64,000 nt of DNA from Gammaproteobacteria bacterium (GTDB taxonomy: Bacteria; Pseudomonadota; Gammaproteobacteria; DSM-16500), in contig JAHCAO010000001.1 in NCBI GenBank assembly GCA_019634835.1, positions 186,001 through 250,000 on the forward strand, read 5' to 3'. Below are positions 28,716 to 37,121 of the stretch, piece by piece. The notes below the pieces were generated by a model. The model saw nothing but the letters and a program-made list of their open reading frames with translations. It did no database searches and was not told the DNA's origin. The number at the start of each line of letters is the position of its first letter. Position 1 is the stretch's first letter. The position numbers and the translations under genes are program-made.

Positions 28716-30014
28716 ATGAATAATAAAACCACTGATTATAAAGTTGCTGATCTTAGCCTGGCTGAATGGGGCAGGAAAGAAATTCGTATTGCTGAAACTG
28801 AAATGCCAGGCCTCATGGCGCTGCGCCAGACGTATAAAGGGAAAAATCCACTGAAAGGCGCACGTATCGCAGGCTGTTTGCATATGACCGTACAAACTGC
28901 TGTTTTGATTGAAACACTCATCGAACTCGGTGCTGAAGTACGCTGGTCATCATGCAATATCTTTTCCACCCAAGATCATGCTGCAGCTGCTATAGCTCAA
29001 GCCGGTATTCCTGTCTTTGCATGGAAGGGAGAAACGGAAGAAGAATACTGGTGGTGTGTTAAACAAACTATCCATGGTCCTGATCAATGGAACCCCAATT
29101 TGATCTTGGACGATGGCGGCGACCTTACTCTACTCATGCACAACGAGTTTCCTGCATTATTGCAAAACGTAAAAGGTATCTCAGAAGAAACCACCACTGG
29201 TGTACACCGTCTTTATGAAATGCATAAACAAGGCAGTTTAAAAGTTCCCGCCATTAACGTTAACGATTCTGTCACAAAATCGAAATTCGATAACTTATAC
29301 GGTTGCCGAGAATCATTAATCGATGGCATTAAACGCGCCACTGATGTCATGATAGCTGGCAAAATTGCTGTCGTTTGTGGTTATGGTGAAGTAGGAAAAG
29401 GTTGCGCCCAAGCACTGCGATCATTTGGCGCTACTGTTCTCATCACTGAAATCGATCCTATCTGTGCATTACAAGCAGCAATGGAGGGCTATCGTGTCAT
29501 CACCATGGAGGAAGCCGCGCCCATCGGCAATATTTTTGTCACCACAACAGGCAATGTTAGAGTGATTACTCATGAACACATGCTCAAGATGCAGCATGAG
29601 ACCATTGTATGTAATATCGGCCACTTCGATTCTGAGATTGATATTGCATCATTACGTCAATACCAATGGGAAAATATCAAGCCTCAAGTTGACCATGTGA
29701 TCCTACCTAATGGAAACTGCTTGATCGTTTTGGCGGAAGGAAGGCTTGTCAACCTTGGCTGTGCAACAGGCCATCCTAGTTTTGTGATGTCAACCTCATT
29801 CACAAACCAAGTACTCGCACAAATAGAACTGTGGCAGCACAATGAGAAATATCCTATTGGTGTATATGTGCTCCCGAAAAAACTAGATGAAATGGTGGCT
29901 CGTTTACATTTACAAAAATTGGGTGCAAAGCTAACTACACTAACGGAAGAGCAGGCAAACTATCTCAATATTTCCATAGACGGGCCCTATAAATCCGATT
30001 CTTATCGATATTGA
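28716..30014 (+). CDS. ahcY: AhcY, S-adenosylhomocysteine hydrolase
   Basis: Splits S-adenosylhomocysteine to adenosine and homocysteine, with tightly bound NAD. NAD-binding [13 protein letters not shown], the substrate segment [13 protein letters not shown] and the C-terminal PYKSDSYRY are present. The start at 28716 ([10 protein letters not shown]) has CAGG upstream and gives 432 aa. The open frame back to 28542 is only read-through of the family B element. With metK it forms half of the activated methyl cycle. Confidence 0.95.
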   Translation: MNNKTTDYKVADLSLAEWGRKEIRIAETEMPGLMALRQTYKGKNPLKGARIAGCLHMTVQTAVLIETLIELGAEVRWSSCNIFSTQDHAAAAIAQAGIPVFAWKGETEEEYWWCVKQTIHGPDQWNPNLILDDGGDLTLLMHNEFPALLQNVKGISEETTTGVHRLYEMHKQGSLKVPAINVNDSVTKSKFDNLYGCRESLIDGIKRATDVMIAGKIAVVCGYGEVGKGCAQALRSFGATVLITEIDPICALQAAMEGYRVITMEEAAPIGNIFVTTTGNVRVITHEHMLKMQHETIVCNIGHFDSEIDIASLRQYQWENIKPQVDHVILPNGNCLIVLAEGRLVNLGCATGHPSFVMSTSFTNQVLAQIELWQHNEKYPIGVYVLPKKLDEMVARLHLQKLGAKLTTLTEEQANYLNISIDGPYKSDSYRY

Positions 30015-30091
30015 TCGCATGAAAAACTCGTAATCAATGAAATGAACCCATCCATCCTTAAGCCGGCGTCATAATGCGCCAAGAATGTATC

Positions 30092-30352
30092 TCAATTACA
30101 TGGTATGTGAGCATTTTTATCTAGATAATACTGATTCTGCCCGCCATAGATGATGTGCGTACCGCGAGGTAAGTCACGAATTATTGATCCACCCGTATGG
30201 TCTAATGGTAAAACAGTCACTGTACAGGTACCCGTTGAACTAATACAGGCACCAACCATATGATCGCTTGAGAGTGTCGCGCTGGCTTTGGGTTGAACAG
30301 TATAAGGGGATCCTCCTGGGCTCGCTGTTGATATTTTAATAAAGAAGCTGTT
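30092..30352 (-). pseudogene. Remnant of an exported-type protein gene
   Basis: An 87-codon open frame with no usable upstream start reads FFIKISTASPGGSPYT near its beginning, contains GACISSTGTCTVTV and ends IIYGGQNQYYLDKNAHIPCN before a stop. Composition (Ser/Thr/Gly-rich, three Cys) suits a secreted beta-rich protein whose 5' part is gone. No family recognised. It occupies most of the 400-bp gap between ahcY and the family A repeat. Confidence 0.45.
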
Positions 30353-30417
30353 TCAGACAGCAAAATTTTTGGCTACTATACTGGTTTTCAAAATAAAATT
30401 TTACTTATTTCGGTCCT

Positions 30418-30626
30418 GTAAATGTTCGGTTAACCCACAATCCGCTGGTTTTTGTCGCTGGGGCGTCGTACCGCGACTTGTTCGCGGTATCCAGCCAACC
30501 TAGTCCGCCACTAGATCCTCTTGTCTGCGGCCGCGAAATGACAGTGGTCCTTTCAAACTCAATTGGCGGCCTTCGCAAGGGGACGACGGCCATGGGGCTA
30601 TTTTTTCAGCGGGTTCACCGAACCTA
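30418..30626. repeat. Family A palindromic element
   Basis: Left end GTAAATGTTCGGTTAACCC; the right end (GGGTTCACCGAAC) is its imperfect complement. Contains the core hairpin (GTACCGCGAC-TTGT-TCGCGGTATCC) and CTAGATCCTCTTGTCTGCGG in inverted orientation to the 19.7-kb copy. The right end overlaps the last codons of the beta-lactamase gene. Confidence 0.75.
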
Positions 30627-31536
30627 TACTCAGCCCTGACTTAATACATTCATTTGTTTGAGCATAAGCATTTATTATTATCCGCGTTGCTGAGGAAAGA
30701 ATATCTTCGCGTTTAGGCGAATCCTTTTTATTACTTGAATAAAAAATCGTAACAATAATAGGAGCACATTTTGGTGGCCAGATGACTGCAATATCATTAG
30801 TCGTACCATAATGAAAACCAGATCCCGTTTTATCGCCCACCACCCATCCTTTTGGTACACCAGCCCTGATTCGATTCTCTCCTGTTATATTATTCTTCAA
30901 CCAGGTCATTAGCATTTCGCGTTGAGAAGATGCAAGAACATCCCCCAAGATAAGTTTGCGTAGGCTTGCTTCCATTGCAGCAGGCGTTGATTCATCCTCT
31001 CTGCTCTCTGGGCTTGATAAAGCTTCATCAGGCCACCAATGATTTAGTTTGAAATGTTTATCCTGAATAGAACGCGCAAATGTATTTAATCCTGTTGGGC
31101 CACCTAATTTTTTTGTCAACAGATTCATCGCTGTATTATCGCTATAAGAAATGGCAGCCGCACACAGTTCAGCGACAGTCATTCCATCTGTTAAATGTTT
31201 TTCCGTAATAGGCGTCCAATTTGTTAAATCATTTTTTTTATACATGACCTTTTCTTGAAGTAACTGATTATTCTTCATACTTTTTTTGAGAATAGCAGCA
31301 ACACCTATTACTTTAGATGTACATCCCATCGGAAAATATTCATTAGCGCGATATAGAATTCGCTGATTATTTCCCGTATCCATCGCAGCTACGCCAAGTC
31401 GACCATCCGATGAGGCTTCTAATTGAGCCAACTGCTCTTGAACTGACTCTATCTGTTTGCTGCCAAAAGCTTGCATTGAAATTCCCGTCAGATTCAATGC
31501 GATAAAGAAAAATAAACCATACTTAATTTTCCTCAT
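30598..31536 (-). CDS. Class A beta-lactamase relative with Cys at the nucleophile position
   Basis: 312 aa with an N-terminal signal peptide. The fold motifs are clear: YSDN (S132, D133, N134) and VGDKTGSG (K236-T237-G238). The usual S-x-x-K active site is FPMGCTSK, i.e. C72-T73-S74-K75, so the nucleophile position is Cys. The omega loop reads HWWPDEALSS and lacks a clean ExxLN. It may be a specialised subfamily or a protein with changed activity; resistance should not be assumed. The last residues (GSVNPLKK) and stop are encoded by a family A repeat. Divergent from a LysR gene, as in ampR-type pairs. Confidence 0.82.
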   Translation of the reverse strand: MRKIKYGLFFFIALNLTGISMQAFGSKQIESVQEQLAQLEASSDGRLGVAAMDTGNNQRILYRANEYFPMGCTSKVIGVAAILKKSMKNNQLLQEKVMYKKNDLTNWTPITEKHLTDGMTVAELCAAAISYSDNTAMNLLTKKLGGPTGLNTFARSIQDKHFKLNHWWPDEALSSPESREDESTPAAMEASLRKLILGDVLASSQREMLMTWLKNNITGENRIRAGVPKGWVVGDKTGSGFHYGTTNDIAVIWPPKCAPIIVTIFYSSNKKDSPKREDILSSATRIIINAYAQTNECIKSGLSIGSVNPLKK

Positions 31537-31665
31537 GTTTTCATACCTTCATGCATTATATGTATAAGTTACAGACAGTTTTTCATTTTGGGCAATCCTA
31601 TCTGTTTCAAAAATATTTTTAAAGTGCTAACTTAAGCAACTTATGTTTCAATTTGGTTAACACTC

Positions 31666-32538
31666 ATGCCTGATTTAGATCGCTTTGAAATTTTTTCTTA
31701 CGTTGCACAAACTTGCAGTCTGTCGCAGACAGCCAAGCACTTGGGATTGTCGAAGGCGTCCATCAGTAAACAAATTAAAAAATTAGAAGTCGATTTAGGA
31801 GTAGATTTATTTTTACGAAATGGTCAGCGTCTTCATCTAACAGACCAAGGGGAAATATTATTGCAACAATGTTTACGCTTAAAAAAAGAATTAGATGATA
31901 CCCGCGCTATTTGCAAGGATTTTCATGCTGTTCCAAAAGGAATATTGTATATTGTAGCGCTTGATTATTTTGCTAAAAAACTGATTTATCCTCGCTTAGA
32001 TGGATTCATGAGAAAATATCCTCAACTTGAAATCATTATTGATATTAGTGAGCGTGTCCCCGATTTTGAGCATGAACAAGCAGATATTGCGGTTGGATTT
32101 TCCCTCGTTGCTCCCAATAATATCATACAACGCAGTTTAACTACGACGCGGCATGTTATGTGTGCCTCTCCAACTTATCTAAAAAAACATGGTGAACCTG
32201 AAACACTAAATGATCTTAGAGAACACCGTTATATTGGACACTATGCACGTAATGAAATATGCAATACACATTTAAAATCCGGTTACGAAATAAAGATTAA
32301 GCCTGCATTAGTATTAAATAATGTCACTGGAATGATTGAATGCGCTAAAGCTGGTTTGGGTATTGTACAGTTACCGCATTATGTATTGGAAGAATTATTG
32401 AAATCAGGTGAATTAATTGAAGTGCTTTCTTCTTATCAAGCTATTAATGCGCCAGTTTATTACTTCTACCCAAAATTTCGTTATACACAACCCAAGGTAC
32501 GTTGTTTTATCGACTACTTTCTCTCACCTGTAAAATAG
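31666..32538 (+). CDS. LysR-family transcriptional regulator
   Basis: 290 aa. N-terminal winged HTH (LSQTAKHLGLSKASISKQI, about residues 17-35) and a periplasmic-binding-protein-like effector domain. Divergent from the beta-lactamase-like gene with a 129-bp shared upstream region, the usual arrangement of a LysR activator and its target, but no clear T-N11-A site could be singled out. Effector unknown. Confidence 0.9.
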   Translation: MPDLDRFEIFSYVAQTCSLSQTAKHLGLSKASISKQIKKLEVDLGVDLFLRNGQRLHLTDQGEILLQQCLRLKKELDDTRAICKDFHAVPKGILYIVALDYFAKKLIYPRLDGFMRKYPQLEIIIDISERVPDFEHEQADIAVGFSLVAPNNIIQRSLTTTRHVMCASPTYLKKHGEPETLNDLREHRYIGHYARNEICNTHLKSGYEIKIKPALVLNNVTGMIECAKAGLGIVQLPHYVLEELLKSGELIEVLSSYQAINAPVYYFYPKFRYTQPKVRCFIDYFLSPVK

Positions 32539-32607
32539 AAAATATCAATATGATGCAAAATAACTTATGCCCTATTTTTTGCAATGACCTATTACATTAC
32601 TTCAATC

Positions 32608-32823
32608 GCAATCGGTTACAGGAGTAGCTATCGGATCCAAAAAATGGAAGCGCTGCGATGTCGAAGCCATGAAGGCTCGTTAAAAGGGAAACAAGCGAAG
32701 GAATAAAGGCTACCATTTTAACCCATCTACTGTATTTCAAAGCGAGCCGTCGTGATGACTTAAATGGTGCTATCTACTCGCTTCCATTTTTTGGATCCGA
32801 TAGCTACTCCTGTAACCGATTGC
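32608..32823. mobile_element. Family C palindromic element, copy 3, with 8-bp TSD
   Basis: 216 bp. Outer arms GCAATCGGTTACAGGAGTAG differ strongly from the GTAACCATTCACGGGG arms of copies 2 and 4, yet the two arms match each other exactly. The core is clearly family C. Exact direct repeats CTTCAATC at 32600-32607 and 32824-32831. Confidence 0.92.
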
Positions 32824-32938
32824 CTTCAATCAAAAAACTCAATTCATTGTTTTTTTCTAAAATTTCATGCCCGTCCAACCCGTAACGAGAAGATCAAAAA
32901 GAAGTGCGATACCTCCGACGAGAATGCCGACTTGATCC

Positions 32939-33637
32939 TTATGAAAGACTACAATCTTCTTGTTTTTTTATAATCCCATTTAACCACGCACTTAAATCCC
33001 TTATTTCTGCTGTGCATACTGAATGCGGCATAGGATAACTGTACCATGTGACAGGATACGATGCCTGTTTTACTATAGCGTACGTAGCATTGCCCAGTGT
33101 GAAAGGAACAATAGGATCTTCTGTACCATGAGCAAGAAAAATTGGGATCTGATGGTTTGCCGGATTTGCATTTTCCAATGTTTCGCTTGCTGCGGGCAAG
33201 TAACCTGAGAGTGCAATCACACCCGCTAATGGGTGGGAATAACAAAGCGCAGTGGTAAGCGCGATCACTGCGCCTTGAGAAAAACCTGCTAGAAAAATAT
33301 TATGTGTCGGTATTCCTCTCGATACTTCTCTTTCTATCAACTGTTGAATAGAGATGACAGATTGAGCTATCCCAACTTTATCAACACGTGAGTCTATACT
33401 TAGATGATAAATATCATACCAAGCCCGCATGGGATAACCATTGTTAATGCTAACAGGGATGATGGGGGCATGTGGAAAAACAAAACGTACCGCAGCACTG
33501 CTTGGCAAATTTAATTCAGGAACAATAGGAGCAAAGTCATTTCCATCCGCACCCAATCCATGCAACCACAAGATGCTTCTTTTTGCTGTATTAGCAGGTT
33601 CAATTTCTACGCAGGACAATCTGGTCTCTTTATTCAT
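32939..33637 (-). CDS. Carboxylesterase/phospholipase-family hydrolase
   Basis: Alpha/beta hydrolase of the bacterial carboxylesterase / acyl-protein thioesterase group (Abhydrolase_2), 232 aa. N-terminal WLHGLGADGNDF, nucleophile AGFSQGAV, acid GTEDPIVPF and histidine YPMPHSV complete the triad. Cytoplasmic, no signal peptide. Substrate uncertain: short acyl esters or lysophospholipids are common in the family. Confidence 0.9.
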   Translation of the reverse strand: MNKETRLSCVEIEPANTAKRSILWLHGLGADGNDFAPIVPELNLPSSAAVRFVFPHAPIIPVSINNGYPMRAWYDIYHLSIDSRVDKVGIAQSVISIQQLIEREVSRGIPTHNIFLAGFSQGAVIALTTALCYSHPLAGVIALSGYLPAASETLENANPANHQIPIFLAHGTEDPIVPFTLGNATYAIVKQASYPVTWYSYPMPHSVCTAEIRDLSAWLNGIIKKQEDCSLS

Positions 33638-33716
33638 ATCATGACGAATCCACTTGCTTAATTGAACTGAAAAATAACATAATAAACGCTTAGTTCAAAA
33701 TCAATTAGGGTTGGTA

Positions 33717-33863
33717 TATACCCGTAGCGTTTCAATTTTAAGAGTAAGAATCATAGGTGACCGTGGATATTCGTTTTTACGCACCGTTTACGAGCATGAA
33801 ACGAACGCTCACTAGCAGGACTCAAGTCAAGAGAACACCTAAAATTGAAACGCTACGGGTATA
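33717..33863. mobile_element. Family D palindromic element
   Basis: 147 bp with perfect 24-bp terminal inverted repeats starting TATACCCGTAGCGTTTCAAT. It can be read as TACCCG...CGGGTA flanked by TA on both sides, like TA-targeting MITEs. A half copy occurs upstream of trxA at 63817. No coding capacity. Confidence 0.85.
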
Positions 33864-33922
33864 GTAAAATATCAACGGATTCTAATTATCAAGTTTAAAG
33901 GCCTAAATAGAAGGGAGTTGCT

Positions 33923-34399
33923 ATGAAAAGAGTTTTCAAAACGGTACTGGGCGTTACCTTACTTGAAGTCATGTTAGTGTTAGCGATCGCAGCAATGATC
34001 ATTGTTATGTCTGTTCGCTATTATCAATCTGCAAGTGCATCTCAGCAAGCAAATGCAGTACTGCAACAAATACAAGGTATTGTGTCCGCGGCAGATAATC
34101 TCGCACAAGCAGGAGGATCCTATTCTGCTGTTAAATTAAATAACTCCACCTTAACACCATTATTACCAGGTGGCGCGCTCACTACACCATGGGGCGAACC
34201 TATTACTGTTACGAGTACTAGTGCTACTACATTTACTATAAACGCTGGACATGTGCCTTCAGGCGTTTGCCCACTCCTTTATTCTAAGTTAGCAACAAAT
34301 AACCATTATTCAATTGGGAACACCCCGCCAGTTGATCCATCTACTTGCAGCCCTACGTCAGCCACATCGACGACTCTTACTTATACATCTAATCCGTGA
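33923..34399 (+). CDS. Type IV pilin-like protein
   Basis: 158 aa. Class III prepilin signal MKRVFKTVLG followed by VTLLEVMLVLAIAAMIIVMS, with Glu at +5: a prepilin peptidase substrate. The globular part has a PWGEPITV segment and two Cys near the C-terminus, reminiscent of type IVb/PilS-like pilins. No assembly genes are nearby, so it is an orphan structural or minor pilin gene. Strong terminator downstream. Confidence 0.8.
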   Translation: MKRVFKTVLGVTLLEVMLVLAIAAMIIVMSVRYYQSASASQQANAVLQQIQGIVSAADNLAQAGGSYSAVKLNNSTLTPLLPGGALTTPWGEPITVTSTSATTFTINAGHVPSGVCPLLYSKLATNNHYSIGNTPPVDPSTCSPTSATSTTLTYTSNP

Positions 34400-34428
34400 T
34401 GTTTTAATAGTCACTCTCTTTAACAGAG

Positions 34429-34452
34429 GCAGGACTGAATGTCCTGCTTTTT
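34429..34452 (+). terminator. Intrinsic terminator after the pilin gene
   Basis: GCAGGAC-TGAAT-GTCCTGC followed by TTTTT: a 7-bp GC-rich stem with T-run. Confidence 0.9.
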
Positions 34453-34500
34453 GTTATTTTTGTTATGTAAAATGGAAAAATGATTAAGGGCTTGATTTTC

Positions 34501-35055
34501 ATGAGCATGAGAAACACGACGACATCCTACGGAAGTGTCACAAAACTTTTTCACTGGCTCATTTTTTTGCTTGTGTTAGCTATTATTCCATTAGGTTATA
34601 CGATGGGATCTATTCAAGATAAAGTACTAAGAAGCCAAGTGGTTAATATACATAAGCTAATTGGAGTCAGTATCCTTATCTTAATGCTACTGCGTGCGCT
34701 CTGGGCTTTAAATAATATCAAGCCAGCACTGCCATTTCAGACACCCAACTGGCAGCGATGGGTCGAGCGCTGTATGCATGTCGTTTTATATGTTGGACTC
34801 ATTATCATGCCGCTTTCTGGATTGATTGGTTCTGTTGCCGCAGGCAAGCCTCCACAGCTAGGCAGCATTCGCATCGAATTTCCTGTCGCATTAAATAAAC
34901 CACTAGCTGAATTTATGTTTGAATATATACATGAACCTTTGGCTCTTATTTTGATTGCACTCATTAGCATTCATATTTTTGCTGCGTTATACCATCACTT
35001 TATTAAGAGAGATGACATTTTACGTCGCATGATGCCTTATTGGAGAGGCCGTTAA
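34501..35055 (+). CDS. Cytochrome b561 family protein
   Basis: Four-TM diheme b-type cytochrome moving electrons from quinol; about 184 aa. Candidate heme ligands lie in KLFHWLIF, VNIHKLIG and the C-terminal SIHIFAALYHHF. The start may be 34480, 34501 or 34507; 34501 has AAGGG at about 10 bases. The last 36 bp overlap the convergent Clp-like gene. Confidence 0.88.
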   Translation: MSMRNTTTSYGSVTKLFHWLIFLLVLAIIPLGYTMGSIQDKVLRSQVVNIHKLIGVSILILMLLRALWALNNIKPALPFQTPNWQRWVERCMHVVLYVGLIIMPLSGLIGSVAAGKPPQLGSIRIEFPVALNKPLAEFMFEYIHEPLALILIALISIHIFAALYHHFIKRDDILRRMMPYWRGR

Positions 35056-36969
35056 CCAACCGCAGCATAACGCTTGGCCAGTCTCATTCAATTGTAAATA
35101 AAGCTGATTTGACCGGCCTTTATTATCAGCCTTGCTAAAGATGGCTTGTTCAACGATGAAATAAATATGTTTTATTGATTTATTAATGTCTATAGCATGA
35201 CTGCCTGATTCTTCTTTTAATATTTCATCAACCAGATAACGAATCACTTCAGGAGCATAACTCAGTTCGATTTTGTATCGCGAATCCAGTTGCTTGTTCA
35301 ATCGTTTTAACCGTGCGCTAATAATCTCTTCCATAGCAGATGAATGAAGCGGTAGAAATGGCACGATGTGTACATGTTGGCATAAAAAGAAAGGTAAATA
35401 ATCTATAAGCTCTATGCTTACCTCATTCACAATTTCTTGAGGAGAATAATAATGAGTTGAAAGTGCAGCATGCTTTTTCTCATTCATCACTAATTGAATA
35501 AGATCCAAATTTTGCACGTCATCTGTTGACATGAAAGATTTTGCTATTTCAGCAAGCCGAGGCGAACCCACTGTGGTGCTTAATATGATAATTGACTGGC
35601 GAAAATTATATTGTTTGCCATTCGCATCGAAAAAATATCCTGTACTCAAAATTTCTTGTAATCCATCTAATACTGAGGCCGGTGCTGTCTCAATAGTTTC
35701 AAACAGAATGATGGCATAGGGAATTTGTTGTATGAGATCTCTTAATAAAATACTGTATTTATCCGAGCAACGCTGCAACCTAATATCCATAATAGAATTA
35801 AGCGGTGCAAATGATACAAGCGACGGAGAAAAATACAATACGTTGAGCTGCTTGAACAATTGCTCCGCAAGAGCAATGGCAGTAGATTTTTTTCCTGAGT
35901 GTTTAGGCCCCGTAAAAAGTAAGCTGCAAAATGGGCTGGAAGTTTGTTGTAAATGCGCTAATGATTTTTGCAATTCATTACCTAAAAGAGTAATTGCAGA
36001 ATCTTGGCCAAAAATTTTCTGCTGCATTCCTTGGATAAATTCGCTAAGTTTAAATTTATGTAGATGAAGATCAGCAGCAGGCACTTGTGTCCAGTGAGAT
36101 AAAACGTTAGTTAATAAGGCACTGGATAAAGTAGGTTTGAAGTGAGAGTTGCTGTCATTCCGCTCAATCGCAGCAATTCTTGCCGCACTGCTATCTAATA
36201 ATAACAAAGTTTTTTCAAGTGTTTGATCAGTGCTAATATATCGCTCAGTCAGCGAGTATGCGTATCCCAATAACTCTTCTGGTATCAGAATATGATGAAA
36301 ATCTTCCAATTCAGTACGTTGCAATTTTAAGATCGCCATGATATCTGCTTCACTAGGCTCAGCAATATTGATATGAAAAAATTGATGACCCGCATTGCTG
36401 CTATCTACAAACTGATTTACGTCCTTAAATACCATGAAGCGGCATTTAGGATGCAACCATAGTGTGCTCAACTGTTGTTTTAATAGATTATCTTGAGTAT
36501 TTTGCATGCTATTGACAGATAACATTGCAGTGTCCGATAGCCCGAACAATACATATTTATCTGTTTTATCCAGTAGCTCAATCAGATCAAGAAAATCTTT
36601 CTCTATGTGCTCCAACGTACTTTTCACAGACTGCAAATTTGCTGTGTCAAGATAAATGATATCGACACCACGTAGGGGATAAGGAATATTTTCATGCGTG
36701 AAATGCTGCACCAAAGCTTCCATAAAATAAATATAAAAATTAGATGAAAAACTTACATGCAAAACGATGTGATGGTTATTTTTACGACTTAACGTATCGA
36801 CGATAATAGGAAGCTGAGGGTTATTTTTAAAAGGAACAGTACTATTTTTTTTCCTATGCCGAATAGAAATATGTTTCCCACACTGGAAAAAGAAAGATTC
36901 TTTTTTGTCAGGTACCATGCTAAATCCTCTTTTGTCCTCTTGTTTAAGAATGCCATCGTATTTCATCAT
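35020..36969 (-). CDS. Degenerate ClpA/ClpB-like protein
   Basis: 649 aa following the two-module layout of Clp/Hsp100 proteins, but with ruined nucleotide sites. Module 1 (about residues 50-270): VLHVSFSSNFYIYFMEALVQ stands where the Walker A GEPGVGKTAIVEGLAQ would be, and YVLFGLSD replaces the Walker B. Module 2 (from IFGQDSA, 319): GPKHSGKKS (354-362) keeps G-x4-GK but has Lys for the Mg-binding Thr, and IILFETIE has lost the Walker B Asp. The pore loop is absent. Probably a pseudo-ATPase scaffold or adaptor; partners unknown. Confidence 0.72.
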   Translation of the reverse strand: MMKYDGILKQEDKRGFSMVPDKKESFFFQCGKHISIRHRKKNSTVPFKNNPQLPIIVDTLSRKNNHHIVLHVSFSSNFYIYFMEALVQHFTHENIPYPLRGVDIIYLDTANLQSVKSTLEHIEKDFLDLIELLDKTDKYVLFGLSDTAMLSVNSMQNTQDNLLKQQLSTLWLHPKCRFMVFKDVNQFVDSSNAGHQFFHINIAEPSEADIMAILKLQRTELEDFHHILIPEELLGYAYSLTERYISTDQTLEKTLLLLDSSAARIAAIERNDSNSHFKPTLSSALLTNVLSHWTQVPAADLHLHKFKLSEFIQGMQQKIFGQDSAITLLGNELQKSLAHLQQTSSPFCSLLFTGPKHSGKKSTAIALAEQLFKQLNVLYFSPSLVSFAPLNSIMDIRLQRCSDKYSILLRDLIQQIPYAIILFETIETAPASVLDGLQEILSTGYFFDANGKQYNFRQSIIILSTTVGSPRLAEIAKSFMSTDDVQNLDLIQLVMNEKKHAALSTHYYSPQEIVNEVSIELIDYLPFFLCQHVHIVPFLPLHSSAMEEIISARLKRLNKQLDSRYKIELSYAPEVIRYLVDEILKEESGSHAIDINKSIKHIYFIVEQAIFSKADNKGRSNQLYLQLNETGQALCCGWLTASPIRHHAT

Positions 36970-37012
36970 TAAAATCTACTATAGCGACTTCACTTTGTCA
37001 TTAGAAGATAAT

Positions 37013-37095
37013 CTTGTATGGTCGTAGCGTTTTAGTGAATGGTTCATATAAAATACCCTCCACTTCGCGCGGCAAAAAACTCGAAATGCTCCAAA
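37013..37095. repeat. Half of a family E element
   Basis: TGAATGGTTCATATAAAATA and GGCAAAAAACTCGAAATGC match the right half of the family E element at 62980-63150. The left half is missing. It lies between the Clp-like and TonB receptor genes. Confidence 0.55.
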
Positions 37096-37121
37096 AAATA
37101 CTTAACCTCTACAGATATAGA

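Noticed and set aside
30190..30240. tRNA-like string GGTCTAATGGTAAAAC
   Set aside because: No acceptor stem or anticodon arm can be folded; the bases belong to the gene remnant on the other strand.
32857..32945. Short reverse-strand frame reading GILVGGIALLFDLLVTGWTG, like one TM helix
   Set aside because: It has no ATG/GTG/TTG start in frame and sits directly behind the esterase stop; it may be a gene relic but cannot be supported as a gene.
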